Source of the DNA: Cannabis sativa
Taxonomy: Eukaryota > Streptophyta > Magnoliopsida > Rosales > Cannabaceae
Direction of reading: 5' to 3'
Length of the DNA stretch: 64,000 bases
Assembly: GCF_029168945.1 (NCBI RefSeq)
Contig: NC_083605.1
Location: 21,279,280 to 21,343,279 of the forward strand
Part shown: positions 46,370-58,849 of the stretch, one piece after another
Numbering within the stretch: the first letter of the stretch is position 1
How the letters are laid out: the number at the start of each line of letters is the position of its first letter
Notes under the pieces: model-generated
Databases searched by the model: none
The model's input: only the letters and a program-made list of their open reading frames with translations
Told to the model about the DNA's origin: nothing
Made by a program: the position numbers and the translations under genes

Positions 46370-47215
46370 TGTTGGGTTTTATGCCCTAAATAAAACTCCA
46401 TTTCAATGTATTCCATTTTATTCAATATCAATAAAGAAACAAAAGTATTTTTCATTCATTTGTATGTTTTGGTTCATCTTATCAATTACTTGTCTATTTG
46501 ATTTATAAATTCATCCAAACCCTTTTCACATACTTGATCTTGTTTATTGTGTTGTCAACACAGTGGAAAGTAAACATGACTATGTGAATAAAGATTCCTA
46601 GATTTATCAGAACACGGGGTTTTACTAATATGATAATCTACAACAGAGTTTACTTGCATTTGGAAAATTGCTATGTTCTTTCCAGAGCATTGATTAAAGT
46701 AAAGCTTGGGTTGGGTGCATAAAGTATGCATCGGAAGGGACCGATATTGAACTTTGACATAGATTAATTAAACTTACCGTAATATCTATTCAAGTCAATA
46801 TCGCCTAGTTGATCTTAGATCAAATGATCTTAATCTTGATATGATTAGGTTCAATTTCAAGAGTGTTATTCGTGTTCTTTGATTTGTTAGTTAAGCCTAC
46901 TTTTGGGTCAGTGTGATACGTACATTTTGGGAACACGGTAGTACAATTGAGTGGGAGCGCTAACATAAATATGGAATCTATAGCTTCTATCTGGAAAATA
47001 GAAAGTAAAGGATGATTTGCTTCGAGCTTGACCAAACGAAAAAAAAATAGTGGAGTACTCATTTCACTTAGCTGAAATATCATTTATACGGGGTTAAGTG
47101 TTTTAAGGATAAAATACATTGTAGGGTGTCACGTTAATCTAATCTTTTTACAGTGTAGATCATCTATATAGAGGATCATTGATCAAATTAGGATTATAAC
47201 AATGGATAACTAATG
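46370..47215 (+). repeat. Truncated 3' LTR of element 3
   Basis: Starts TGTTGGGTTTTATGCCC, more diverged than the other subfamily 2 LTRs in its first 150 bp. It breaks off after GGATAACTAATG, where gypsy-Y begins in mid-pol. The TATA box and 3' half are missing. Confidence 0.85.
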
Positions 47216-47226
47216 TTATCTACCTG

Positions 47227-48510
47227 TTGGAGGCGCCACCTCCTCGCCAGGAGATCCTCAGAATCGAGGAGGTGCCGCACATAGATGAACCAGACTTGAA
47301 TCCAAGAATCCTCGATCACGCCGCTGCAGCCCAAGCTGCGGAAGACACCATTGAGGTACCTATAGATCCTGCAGATAATAACAAAGTTTTAAAAATTGGT
47401 TCTAAATTAAATTTTCAGCAGCGAGAAAAATTAATGACCTTTTTAAAGCAAAATCTTGATGTTTTTGCTTGGAAACACTCAGATATGGTCGGGATATCTC
47501 CGCATGTCATGTGTCATCGCTTGAACATTGACCCTGAGGTCCGAGGTGTCCGACAAAAGCGCCGCAAAATGGACCCCGCGAGGTACCAAGCGCTAAAAGA
47601 AGAAGTCGACTACCTCCTTGCCTGCAGCTTTATACGGGAGTCGTTTTACCCCAACTGGTTAGCGAAGCCCGTACTCGTGCCTAAGCCTAATGGCTCATGG
47701 CGCACATGCGTTGACTTTACAGACCTAAACAAAGCCTGTCCCAAAGACAGCTTTCCCCTTCCTAGCATTGACCAGCTTGTTGATGCCACTGCAGGTCACG
47801 AACTCCTGAGTTTTATGGACGCATACTCGGGATATAATCAAATCCCGATGTATGAACCCGACCATGAACACACTTCGTTCATTACTGATCGAGGACTATA
47901 CTGTTACAAAGTGATGCCCTTTGATTTAATAAACGCAGGTGCGACTTATCAGAGGCTAGTGAACATGATGTTCACAGATCTCATTGGAAAAACCATGGAG
48001 GTATTTGTTGATGATATGCTCGTAAAATCTCAACATGCGAAGGATCATATTGCCCACTTACAGGCCATGTTCGATATATTACGACGGTATAAGATGCGGC
48101 TAAACCCTCTGAAATGTGTCTTTGGAGTTGGCTCCGGGAAATTCCTTGGGTTCATGGTTAACCAGCGAGGAATAGAGGCCAATCCTGCGAAGATCAGGGC
48201 ATTGGTGGAAATGCCATCACCAACCAAGCCAAAAGAAGTTCAAAGCCTCACAGGTAAAGTCGCAGCCTTAAACCGCTTTATATCACGATCTTCTGATAAG
48301 TGCAAGGAGTTTTTTTCAGATTCTAAAAGGCAACAAAAGGTTCCACTGGACGGAAAAATGCGAGCAAGCTTTTCAAACCTTAAAAATGCACTTGGGGCAA
48401 CCTCCGATCTTGTCGGAGCCAATGACCGGTGAAGTCTTGTCCATCTATTTAGCAGTGTTGGAATATGGGATTAGTTCAGTACTAGTACGCGAGGATCAAG
48501 GACGATAATA
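47227..48510 (+). pseudogene. pol: gypsy-Y reverse transcriptase
   Basis: The frame from 47227 shows the pre-RT stretch (LDVFAWKHSDMVGISP, CHRLNIDP) and the RT core: LVPKPNGSWRTCVDFTDLNK, FMDAYSGYNQI, then FVDDMLVKS with both catalytic Asp near 48009-48014, followed by GKFLGFMV. In the region around a run of seven T at about 48309-48315 the frame shifts. The correct frame goes on through the RT connection to a TAA at about 48506, where a Gln codon is expected. The start is not natural, since the upstream protease part is absent. It would copy element RNA into DNA; it is broken here. Confidence 0.87.
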
Positions 48511-48514
48511 TCCG

Positions 48515-50575
48515 GTGTATTATGTCAGTAAGAGATTATTGGATGCCGAGACGCGCTATCCCCAAATGGAAAAGTTGGCGTTTGCCTTGATAACATCGTC
48601 AAGGAAATTGCGACCTTATTTCCAGGCTCACAGTATTGAAGTTTTGACAAACTACCCCTTAAGGCAAGTTTTGGCAAAACCAGAAACATCAAAGAGGTTA
48701 TTACAATGGGCGATGGAGTTGAGTCAATTCGACATCAAGTATAAACCGAGAACTGCGATCAAGGGGCAAGCCCTAGCAGATTTTATCCTTGAATTCCCCA
48801 GCACCGAGGTAGCACTCATAGAGAACAAAAGTGACATCGCTATAGCGAATAGTGAACTGTGGACATTGTACGTCGACGGAGCCTCAAATAGCGAGGGTTC
48901 TGGTAGCGGAGTCTTATTAATCAGCCCCATCAATTTTAAGGTACATGCTGCTTTACGTTTTGAATTTCCTGCATCAAATAATGAAGCCGAGTACGAGGCA
49001 TTAATCGTAGGATTGAAACTCGCTCTTGAGATGAAAGTCGAGTATCTTCAGGCTTTTAGCGACTCCCAAATCGTGGTGTGTCAGGTGAATGGAGAATATC
49101 TGGCAAGAGGCGGGAGATTGGTTAAGTATTTAGCCATTGTATGCGAGCTAATGCAGAAGTTCAAAAAAGTAATTGTGTCTCGAATACCGCGTGCTCAGAA
49201 TTCGCACGCAGACGCATTGGCCCGTTTGGCCTCAACCAGAGAAGCCGAATTGCTCGATGTAATTCTGATAGATGTATTAGCTCACCCAACTATAAATCGC
49301 GAAGTGATCATGGAGATAGATACCGTTCTGGAGGTCACCTGGATTACTCCAATCGTCGCATATCTGGAAAAGGGCGTCTTGCCCGATGACAAGGTAGAAG
49401 CAAGGAAGCTGCGACAACGAGCCGCCTGTTATGTAATGTATGATCAAAGGTTGTATCGCAGAAGTTTTAGTCAACCGCTACTCAAATGCATCAGCGGGGA
49501 AGATTGCGATTATATACTCCGTGAGGTACACGGGGGGATTTGCGGCAATCATACCGGAGGTAACTCCCTTGCATTAAAAATCATACGACAAGGGTATTAC
49601 TGGCCAACCTTGCGACAAGATGCTCTCGCATTTGCGAAGAAATGCGACAGGTGCCAGCGAATAGCCACATATACCCACCAACCTCCGAGTAACCTACATT
49701 CTATCACAAGTCCATGGCCCTTTGCAGTATGGGGGATTGACTTAATAGGCGAGCTACCTAAAGGGAAAGGTAGAGTCAAATATGCGGTAGTTGCAGTAGA
49801 TTATTTCATGAAATGGGCAGAAGCCAAAGCACTCGCAACCATCACAGCAACTAGATTGCGCGAGTTTGTCTATAACTACATAATTTGTCAATTTGGTATT
49901 CCATACAAAATCATTTCAGACAATGGAAAATAGTTCAATTGTAAAGAGATGCGACAACTATGTGACGATCTGGGAATCAAAAAGGCGTTCTCCGCAGTTG
50001 CTTACCCGCAAAGCAACGGACAGACTGAAGCTGTTAATAAAATAATAAAACACACCATTAAAGAGAGACTAGAAGAACGTAAAGGGACTTGGCCAGACGA
50101 GTTATCGCAAGTCCTGTGGTCTTATAATACAACTCCTCGATCCACAACTGGCAAAACACCCTTCTCGCTTTCCTACGGGTGCGAGGCCATGGTGCCAGTT
50201 GAAAATGGGTCAGGTTCCCTACGCAGAGATGTTTTCAACATCTCGCAGAACGAAGAGAAGCAGTCACTCTACCTTGATCTTCTGGAGGAAAAATGCGATC
50301 AAGCACACTTAAAAAATGCGGCTTACCAACGGCGAACTGCAAGATACTTTAACTCTAAGGTAAAAGCAAAAGTCCTACGAGCAGGAGACTTGGTCCTTAG
50401 AAGAGTAATGCCAAATACCAAGAACCCAGCGCATGGGGTCTTTGGAGATAATTGGGAAGGACCATATCTCATCGCAGAAAAAATAGGTGACGCCACATAC
50501 CGACTCGCAGCACTCGATGGTACTGCGATTCCACGAGCTTGGAATGGGGAAAGCCTAAAATTATATTATCAATAG
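48515..50575 (+). pseudogene. pol: gypsy-Y RNase H and integrase
   Basis: A frame of 472 codons, then one TAG at 49931-49933 (a Gln-type position after SDNGK), then the same frame to 50575. First comes the RT-linked RNase H end (DAETRYPQMEKLAFAL). A second, plant-type RNase H has D121, E157/E159, D183 and D233. Integrase follows with zinc site H339, H346, C377, C380, catalytic D409 (WGIDLIG), D469 (SDNGK) and a Glu in NGQTEAVNK after the stop, ending in a C-terminal region with a GPY-like motif (EGPYLIAEKIGDATYRL). The doubled RNase H fits the Tat group. Only one stop breaks this part. Confidence 0.88.
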
Positions 50576-50985
50576 TACTCGCATTATTAAATTATGTTCG
50601 CTTTGTACTTATACTTAGACATTTTTTATAAAAGATAAATCCTAAGTATAGGGGAGTATATATGCCATAATGTACTATTGATTATATAAAGGAAATGCCT
50701 CATATTTATTAAGTCTTCAAGTTTAAACAAAGTTTTGACAAGTCTTGTAAGATTTTCTACTTATTACACCAAGCTGTAATCAAAGTCGAATATATATATA
50801 AAAAAATATACGCGAGTACCTGTGTACTGCGAAAATGTTAAACATTAATTATCCCCGCAAGGATATGAATTTGTCCAAAATAAATTACAAATATGTCTAA
50901 GTCCAGAGTGCGACTACCCCTGTACCGCATAAAAAACTAACTATCAAATTCAAAAGAAAAATAGTTTAAACATAGAAGAGAAAAA
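50576..50985. other. Spacer between gypsy-Y pol and the antisense gene
   Basis: About 400 bases of AT-rich non-coding sequence between two converging genes. It would hold the 3' ends of both transcripts. A short TA repeat (TATATATATAAAAAAATATA) is at about 50790. No clear single poly(A) signal stands out. Confidence 0.5.
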
Positions 50986-53092
50986 TCAAGCGTTGGGAGC
51001 AGCAGGAATAGATTCATCCGCGCCTTTACTGGCCACCTCGTTCTCGACCTCCTCCACCTCCGCAACTTTAGTCTCCTCGAGAATGTTCCCTCCACCACCT
51101 TGAGTTGGTGTGGGTGACATAGCGGGAAAAGCCTCGGCCATTTCTACGGCTTCCGCTCCAAGAATCGAGAAGTCGAAGTCTGGAATCTTGGAAAGAGTAG
51201 TATAGCTGTAGTCCGAAACCGCCTGGTCGTACTGTTTCTTGCCGTTCTCCTTCTCAGTTTCCAGGTCACGAGACATCTCTTCAATCTTTGCCTTGGCTTC
51301 AAGCTTGACCTGTTCCTTGGCCTTACGAAGTTCCTCTAGTTCCTTGGCTTTGGAAGACGCATCCTGCTTCAGTTTCTTAACGTCTTCTTGAAGCTGAGCA
51401 ATATGCTTCTTCGCGATTTCAACTTCTTTGGGCCCTACAGCAAAAGCCTTTGCAAATGTAGCCATGAACCGCGAAGCTAACTCTGCAGCACGAGGAAGCA
51501 ACTCTTCTGAAGATGACTTGTCAATCTTCGACAAAAACTCATCACTGACAAACCTCTCCTGAAGGTACAACACATGACGAGCTCGAGCCGCTGGATCGAT
51601 CACGACCTTCTTCCCTTTGTCTTGAACACCCTTAGCAGGCCTCTTGGAGGAATCTGTGGCAGGAGTGACAACCACATCGCTTTTCCTCTTCTGGGATGTA
51701 ATCGGAGAGGTCGATGCTGTCCCAGGTTTCAATTTGCGGTTGAGCATAGGTGCAGACTTTAGGAAAGTGATTTCTGCGATTACAAAAAACAACAAGGGTT
51801 AATATAACTAGGGATAAAATTCCAACACCTTAAGTTTGCGTATGCGATAAAATACCTGATGATGGTCGCGGAGTTTGCTTAGAAAGGCGTTTATCAATTC
51901 GCTCTTGCTGCTTTTCAGAAGGTTCCTTATACACCGGCTCTCTCCAAAGACTCGCGTTCTCAGGGATCAGTTTATGTTCGCGAAGCTTAGCAGTCCTACA
52001 TAATAATCGCCAGTCGCGATCTTGTACAGGAAGGCTTCTAAGAATTTCTGCTATTTCTTTGCGAGTCGCGTCGAGTGTTGGACGAGACGGTCTATCTGCG
52101 AAAACCAAAAGAAAAGAGCAAGTCAGATTAAAACCTCAAAGCAACTTAGAAAAATGTCTATGTCAGAAAACATGCGACGTACTAGGTCTACGGTTAAAAT
52201 CAGTTCTAATCCCTGGGACTTTGAAGATGTAGAACCACTTCGATTTCCAATCTCCCATGTTAGATACCATTCCTTCTACCCCGTTAATTTCAGAAGTCGC
52301 CCATTTGCTAAAGCAGTAGAAACCATTGTGAAGGCCTACGCTTTTTATATCGTAGAAGTAGTTGAACTCTTCTACCGAGGGAGCCCTATGAACATACTCC
52401 ATATACATCGCGTAAAAAGCCAGGGCGGTGCGATAACTATTGGGAGTTAGCTGGAAAGGTGATACATCATATCGCTTGAGGATAGTCGCGATAAAAGGAT
52501 GGAAAGGGACTGATGCCACACATCGGAGAATGGGTATTGAGATTACCACATCCTCTGTGGGGATAATCGCAGGATTTGTAAAAGGAAGGTGCACCCTCTG
52601 AGTTGGCTTAGGACGTAAAGACGCAAGTCGCAGTAGGTTCAGCCTCGTAAAGGTGGTAAGGTTTGATTTGGTAACCCTCGAAACCAAATCCTCGCACGAG
52701 AAAGGCTCGTTCAGCTGGGTGTCATCGACCGAGTCAGTACCGCTCCCTTCTGCCTCTTCCTCTTCATCGCCTGATTCGCGAGCTGGGGCCGTCCAGTCGT
52801 CGTCTGTCTCCTCGACCTCGACATCAGGCGCATGCCTCGAATGAATAAGGTAGTCGCGGGCTGACACTGTGGACTCGCTGTCTCGAATATCAATGGTCCT
52901 AGGCTCAGCGAGCTCTTGCACCATTTTCTCTATGTCCGAAGAAGACATTGGACCTAGCTCTATGCCTACGGTAGGCGCGATGTCCTCCTCTGAAATCGAA
53001 GCTGGGAGAAAACTATCTTCCTCCTGGTCCTCGCCACCATCGAACGCGTGGCCTCCCGAGCCGAGCAGTTGACTATCCGACAGGTCGCTCAT
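50986..53092 (-). CDS. Spliced antisense gene of gypsy-Y (three exons)
   Basis: Exon 1 is 53092-52183, exon 2 is 52095-51856, exon 3 is 51773-50986; the sum is 1938 nt, or 645 residues. Introns are 87 and 82 nt with GT-AG ends: donor CCTA|GTACGT (a second in-frame option lies 9 bases upstream), acceptor TTTTGGTTTTCGCAG, donor TCATCAG|GTATTT, acceptor TTTTTTGTAATCGCAG. Both introns are phase 1. The protein has a very acidic N-terminus (to about residue 125), then a domain (about 165-300) that resembles the Transposase_28 / putative gypsy-type transposon family (SPFQLTPNSYRTALAFYAMY), a basic middle, and a Lys/Glu-rich coiled coil (about 500-575). Extra antisense genes of this kind are known in plant Tat elements; the role is unknown. 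I see no stop in the exons. Confidence 0.7.
51774..51855 (-). other. Intron 2 of the antisense gene
   Basis: 82 nt, GTATTT to CGCAG with a T-run before the acceptor; splicing joins phase-1 ends and gives a Glu codon at the junction. Confidence 0.65.
52096..52182 (-). other. Intron 1 of the antisense gene
   Basis: 87 nt, GTACGT to CGCAG with a pyrimidine-rich 3' part; without splicing the frame hits TGA soon after the donor. Confidence 0.65.
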
Positions 53093-53310
53093 CTGAAAGA
53101 TAGAAGATCTTTTCAGCGTGGTGAATGTGCGAAAGCAAAATAAGTGATCTCACCCGCATTAAACTATAAGGTCGCACTTGATAGAATGGTCAGCATCCTT
53201 GCGAATGCTGACCACCCCATCAATATGCGAGTAGAGATAATACTAAAAATGCGAATAAGTCACACATCCTGGGCCAAGCGATATACCTCCAGAAACGGCT
53301 GGTACTCAGT
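53093..53310 (-). promoter_or_regulatory. Upstream region of the antisense gene (cut by element 5)
   Basis: On the minus strand the ATG is preceded directly by CTTCTATCTTTCAG, which looks like another acceptor, so a 5' leader exon may lie further upstream. Element 5 is inserted 218 bases before the ATG and separates it from the original promoter side (63405 onwards). Confidence 0.4.
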
Positions 53311-55192
53311 TGTTGGGTTTTATGCCCTAAATAAAACTCATTTCAATATAATCAGATTTACTTATTAATATAGAGCAGAAATAACATTTAATGTTGCATG
53401 GTTCACATGATTTATTTCATGATTATATGTACATAATGTATAGATTCATCTGAAACCCTTTTCACATACTTGATCCTGTTTATTGTGCCGTCAACACATT
53501 GGAAAGTAAACATGACTATGTGAATAAAGTTTCCTAGATTTATCAGACACAGGGTTTTCCTGATATGATAATCTACAACAAGAGTTTACTTTTATTTGGA
53601 GAAATACTATGTTCTTTCCAGAACATTGGTTAAAGTAAAGCTCAGGTTGGATGCATGGAGTATGCATCGGAAGGGACCGATATTGAACTTTGACATAGAT
53701 TTATTAAACTTACCGTAAAATCTATTCAAGTCAATATCGCCTAGTTGATCCTAGATCAAATGATCTTAATCCTGTTATGATTAGGCTCAATCTTGAAAGG
53801 CTATTCGTGTTCCTTGAATTGTTAGTTAAGCCTACTTTTAAGTCAGGGTGATACGTACTTTTTGGGAACACGGTAGTGCAATTGAGTGGGAGCGCTAGCA
53901 TAAATATGGAATCTATAGCTTCTATCTGGCGAATAGTAAGCAAAGGATGATCACCTTCGAGCTTGACCAAACGAAAATAAATGGTGGAGATCTCATTTCA
54001 CATAAGCTGAAATATCATTTATACGGGGTCAAGTGTTTTAAGGATAAAATACATAGTAGGGTGTTACGGTAATTTAATCCCTTTACTGTGTAGATCATTC
54101 ATATAGAGGATCATTGATCACATTAGGATTATAACAATGGATAACTAATGATGTGTCTATATGGTGGAACATATAGAGCATTCTATATACTGAGAGTGCA
54201 ATTCTAAGTTCTATGCGTGGATTCAAGAAAGAATTAATAAGTTAGTGAATTTTAGTGCTAAATTCGTGATCTACTTATTGGAAGCTCGGTTATATAGACC
54301 CATGGTCCCCCCACTAGTTGAGATAATATTGCTTGTAAGACTCATGTAATTGGTTTTGATTAATCAATTATAATTCTCAAATTAGACTATGTCTATTTGT
54401 GAAATTTTCACTAAGTAAGGGCGAAATTGTAAAGAAAGAGTTTATAGGGGCATATTTGTTAATTATGATACTTTGTATGATTCAATTAATAAATATGATA
54501 AATGACAATATTATTTAATAATTATTTATAGTTATTAAATAGTTAGAATTGGCATTTAAATGGTTGAATTAGGAAATTGGCATTTTTGAGAAAATCAGAT
54601 ACAAAAGGTGTTAAAATTGCAAAATTGCAAAAATCAAGGCCCAGTCCATCTAGCCATGGCCGGCCACCTTTATAGGTATTTTAAGTTGATTTTTTCATTA
54701 TTTTAATGCCATATAATTCAAATCTAACCCTAGTGGAATGCTATAAATAGATAGTGAAGGCTTCAGGAAAATTACACTTTCTGAATCAGAAAAACCTAGC
54801 CTCCACTCTCTCTTCTCTAGCCGCCACTCTCTCTCTTGCTTCTTCCTTTGAATTTCGAAATTATCTTAGTGATTAGAGTAGTGCCCACACACATCAAGTG
54901 ATACCTCAATCATAGTGAGGAAGATCGTGAAGAAAGATCATCAACAAAGGAATTTCAGCATCAAAGATTCAGAGAAAGAGATCCAGGTTCAGATATTGAT
55001 AATGCTCTGCTACAGAAAGGAATCAAGGGCTAGATATCTGAACGGAAGGAGTCATATTATTCCGCTGCACCCAATGTAAGGTTTCCTAAACTTTATATGT
55101 GTTTAATTTATCGTTTTAGAAAGTTCTTATTTAGGATGTTAATAAACATACTTGTGAGTAGATCTAAGATCCTGGTAAAATAATTTCCAACA
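53311..55192 (+). repeat. 5' LTR of element 5
   Basis: TGTTGGGTTTTATG to TTTCCAACA, with GGCCGGCC near 54659 and the TATA box at 54742-54749. Confidence 0.95.
54742..54749 (+). promoter_or_regulatory. TATA box, 5' LTR of element 5
   Basis: TATAAATA in GGAATGCTATAAATAGATAG, identical in context to the other subfamily 2 LTRs. Confidence 0.65.
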
Positions 55193-55194
55193 AC

Positions 55195-55207
55195 TGGCCT
55201 CAGAGCC
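55195..55207 (+). other. Primer-binding site of element 5 (variant)
   Basis: TGGCCTCAGAGCC, two bases after the LTR. Confidence 0.75.
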
Positions 55208-58200
55208 ATAGTAATTGATTTACTTACATGAAATTTGGACTTTAAAACGATTGTTTGTTTGTTTTTGGATGGTATCATGTTGTATTGAGTGTTATTTGAT
55301 GATTGATTGATGTTTGTAAATTTTCGTGAAAAATAATTGCGATTCTGTTTCTGGAATTATTTTTATTGGATAGTATGGAACAAATTAAGCAAGTTAGCCT
55401 TTTACAGAACTTAATTTGGATTTTATTTGAATTAGTTATGATTTTTTGAAGATTTGAAAAAATCGGGGTTGTGCTGATATTTTCCTGCGATCGCAAATCT
55501 GTCCGTACAATTCACAATTTTTTTCGTTTTTCTTCGATTTTTCATACTTTTTCATGGAATTAACTTCTAATTTTTTGTATAGTTTTGTATTTATACTATT
55601 ACTATTCATAATTCAATTCTAATTATCATTTTGAATTAATTTAATATTTTTTTAATTTAATTCAAGATATTAGTGTAATTTGAATTTGAATAGAATTAGT
55701 ATCTATCTTCTTGCTTAAAAATCTATCTTATTTTAAAATTTGATTATATCTTATCTTATTTTAAATTTAAAATAAGATAATTATAATCATGTAATTTTTA
55801 AATGATATAAGATATTTTGCTAATTTTTTAAATTTTGTTATTTTATTTATTTAAATTACATTTAAAATTTGAAAAAGATATTCATTTATTTTTTCTAATT
55901 TTTTATTTAATTTTTATTTATAAAATAACATTTAAAATTTAAAAGTAGTTAGCAAATTTTGAAATGATATTTAGGTTGGTTGAAACCTAATTTTTCAAAA
56001 ATTGTAGGTTTAATTTTAAATTTAAATTTTTTTAAAATTTCGAATTTTTAAATTTTCGAATTTTTTTTTATTATTTAATTAATTATTTTCGAAATTAAAT
56101 ATTTAATTTAAAATTAAATAAATCCTACATCCAACTATCCAGCTAACCTTGTTGCAGGAGTATGTGTTTTAGCTTGTTTGTAAGTTTTCAAAACCTATTA
56201 TTACTTGATTGCAAATAGCCATGGTTACTTTTTGCTAGATCTAATGATCTGATGGCTCCCTTGGTCAAGTTAATAATTTGTAACAGGTATATGTACAATC
56301 TTCTTTCATCTGTGTATGACCTAGCAACATGATAGGACCCATCCAAAGTGTGCCTGTGTAAGCCTATGTGTTTAATTTTATTATAGATGCATATAGGTTG
56401 TTGTTGCTAAAATAAATTATCATAGTTTTTGATAGAATTTATTTAGGCCCATTTAGTTATTGGGCTTATTCAATTAATAACAGTTGTTCTTATTAAGGTT
56501 AAATTCCTCTCTTTTGGGCCTTGTGTGAGAGTTGGGAGCCATAGTAGTGGGTACGACATACTGAACCCAGCACCCCCTCATATGAACCACCCCAATTGTG
56601 AAGGCCCATTTGCCTGATTTGAACAACTGTACTATGTTAATTACACTAGTTTGACCTAATAAAATTGATTAGCAACATAATTAATTTCATTTATTTTGAA
56701 ATTAATTTAAGAAAATTATAGTTTAAAGAATTCTTTATTCTAAGCTAAACTATATGTATTTTCTTGAATTTAATTAAATATAATATTATAACCATCTAGA
56801 TTCTTTCTGGAACTTAATTTAAATTTTTCATTAAATATTCTTATTTAAGTTGATATTTAGTTATCTACAACTAACCAACTTAAATCTGAATATCTTTTTA
56901 ATTTCAAATTTCAAAATTAAGTTGAGGAATTTTAGGCATTGGTTATTAAGATTCTTTAGATATTTTTTAAGTTAATATCTTTTCGAATATTAACTTAAAA
57001 TGGAATATTTTAGATATTTTTTAAGTTGATATCTTTTCGAATATTAACTTAAAATGGAATATTTTCAAATTAAGTGGTTACAACTTAATTTTTGATATTT
57101 AATTAAATTTAAATTTGAAAAATATTTAAGTTCTAGATTTTTTCTAATACAACTTAAATTAGATATTTTTTCAAATTTTGTGGAAAAGATACTTAGTCAA
57201 ATAAGATATTTTCTAGATAGTTATTTCTAGACTACTTATTATTTCTAATATTAAATAGGAAATATTATACATTGTGAAATTAATTATTTAAATAATTAAT
57301 TTTGGTACAATTTATTTTAAGTATATTTTTTCCTAGTATTAAATTAGAGATTAATAATTAAGCCTTCTCTACACTTAATTATTTATTTCTTGAATTTAAT
57401 ACATTTAATTAATTTGAAAATTAAATATCTAAGTTGATTTTCATCATGATACTTAAATATTTCTTTTTCATGACATTTAATTAAATAGAAAATTATTTTT
57501 AGGTGAAATTTATTTTTTCAACTAAATTTAAATAATTTTCAAAATATATATTTTTTCTTTATTTTATTAATCAATTTTTGAAATTGCATTTCTTAAATGC
57601 TGGAATTTCGAATTTTAATTGAAAAATAGATTAAAGTTGTAAATTATTTATTTTAATTTTGGACCAACTTAAATCAATGATTTTTTCATTAATTGATTAA
57701 TTTAAAATAAATTGAATTAAAGTATATTATTACAAATTGAATTAATTAGTCAAAGGAAAATCTAGATAGATGATATTTTTGCTTGAAGTATGTTTATAGT
57801 GTATTTAATTAAATAGAAAATTAATATTTAAGTTGATTTTCATCATCTACTTAAATATTTGAAATTTTTCTTATATATATTTAATTAAATAGGAAAATTA
57901 TATTTTTTTGTTGTAAATTAATTTTATTAATTAATTTTGGGCCAACATTAAATTAGAATAATTTTTCCAGGATTTATTTTTTATTTTAACATGCATTTTC
58001 GAAAATTGTATTCTTAAATACTTTAATTTTTCGAAATGCAATATATATTTATAGAAAATAAAATTTGAGTTGTAAATTAATTTAAATTAATTTTGTAACA
58101 ACTTAAATTGGTATTTTTCTAAATATTTATTGGAAATTATTACTAAGATGGAAATAATTCATGTTATTTCATATCCATCTAAGTAAAATTTATAAATATT

Positions 58201-58340
58201 AAATTAAAATTTATATTTAGAATTTTTCATTCTAAATTGGAAATTTTAATTAAATAAATATATATTTAAAATAAATAGAATAAATAAAGAGAATCAAAGA
58301 AAATACAACTCTTATTAAATAATGAGCTTTATTATTAAGA
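55208..58340 (+). other. AT-rich leader of element 5
   Basis: Non-coding AT-rich sequence with the larger island at about 56127-56405 and the 94-nt block at 56515-56608. Otherwise nothing is seen. Confidence 0.7.
56515..56608 (+). other. Conserved 94-nt GC-rich block (element 5)
   Basis: The ends TGGGCCTT and AAGGCCCA are complementary, as are the inner TTGGG / CCCAA and TGGGT / ACCCA pairs. Confidence 0.6.
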
Positions 58341-58344
58341 CATT

Positions 58345-58720
58345 CGATCTCCATTGTGGGTTTTACACCGCGTTTGTTTTAGTGAGTAATCCTCCCTAAT
58401 GGAGGAACGTTCATTAGCAATTTCGCACCGTTTAACCTCGCATGATAAGTAGTTTGTAAGTGTTTTGTATGGTATGGATCACCCTAATGGTGGCGACCAT
58501 ACTTGACTTGCAAATTATGAAACAATGGTGGAAGCTCATAAGATAGATTGCCTTGACTCTCGCCTAAACGGGACAACGCTGAATTCCAATCTTGATCGAA
58601 TAAAAGGTTGCTAGAATGGTTATCATTTTAGATGAGCTGACAACTCTATTCAATGGATGATGCTTTGACTCTCGCCTAAACGGGACACTGTATCAGTTTG
58701 TTGAAAAACCTTGGAAATTA
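58345..58720 (+). other. Leader module of element 5, type I hairpin
   Basis: Stem-loop at 58467-58502 with arms GTATGGT / ACCATAC. Against elements 1 and 2 the outer A-T pair has become G-C, a change on both sides. Two copies of GACTCTCGCCTAAACGGGAC follow; the palindrome has lost one base (ACTGTATCAGT, 58687-58697). The module reads like subfamily 1 although the LTRs and flanks are subfamily 2. Confidence 0.6.
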
Positions 58721-58849
58721 TTTAGGATTGTATGTTTTAGTATTTTCACTTGTCATTCCTACTTGCTATATGTTTATAATTTCTGAATTGTGTATGATTT
58801 TATATTGAACCATGTTATTTTCTGTTATTAAGTTGTAGTTTAATTTCGA

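Larger units (their letters stand above)
47216..53310 (+). mobile_element. gypsy-Y: 5'-truncated Ty3/gypsy element, main part
   Basis: Carries RT, RNase H and integrase on the plus strand and a spliced gene on the minus strand downstream of pol. This arrangement is known from Tat-lineage plant elements, which often carry an extra gene between pol and the 3' LTR. Gag, protease and the 5' LTR are missing at the left junction with the LTR of element 3, and no target duplication is visible there. It is split at 53310 by element 5 and resumes at 63405. Confidence 0.8.

Noticed and set aside
50986..53092. Antisense gene as a captured host gene
   Set aside because: The gypsy-type transposon domain and the position downstream of pol fit a known class of extra genes in plant Tat elements, so host capture is not needed; a database search would decide.
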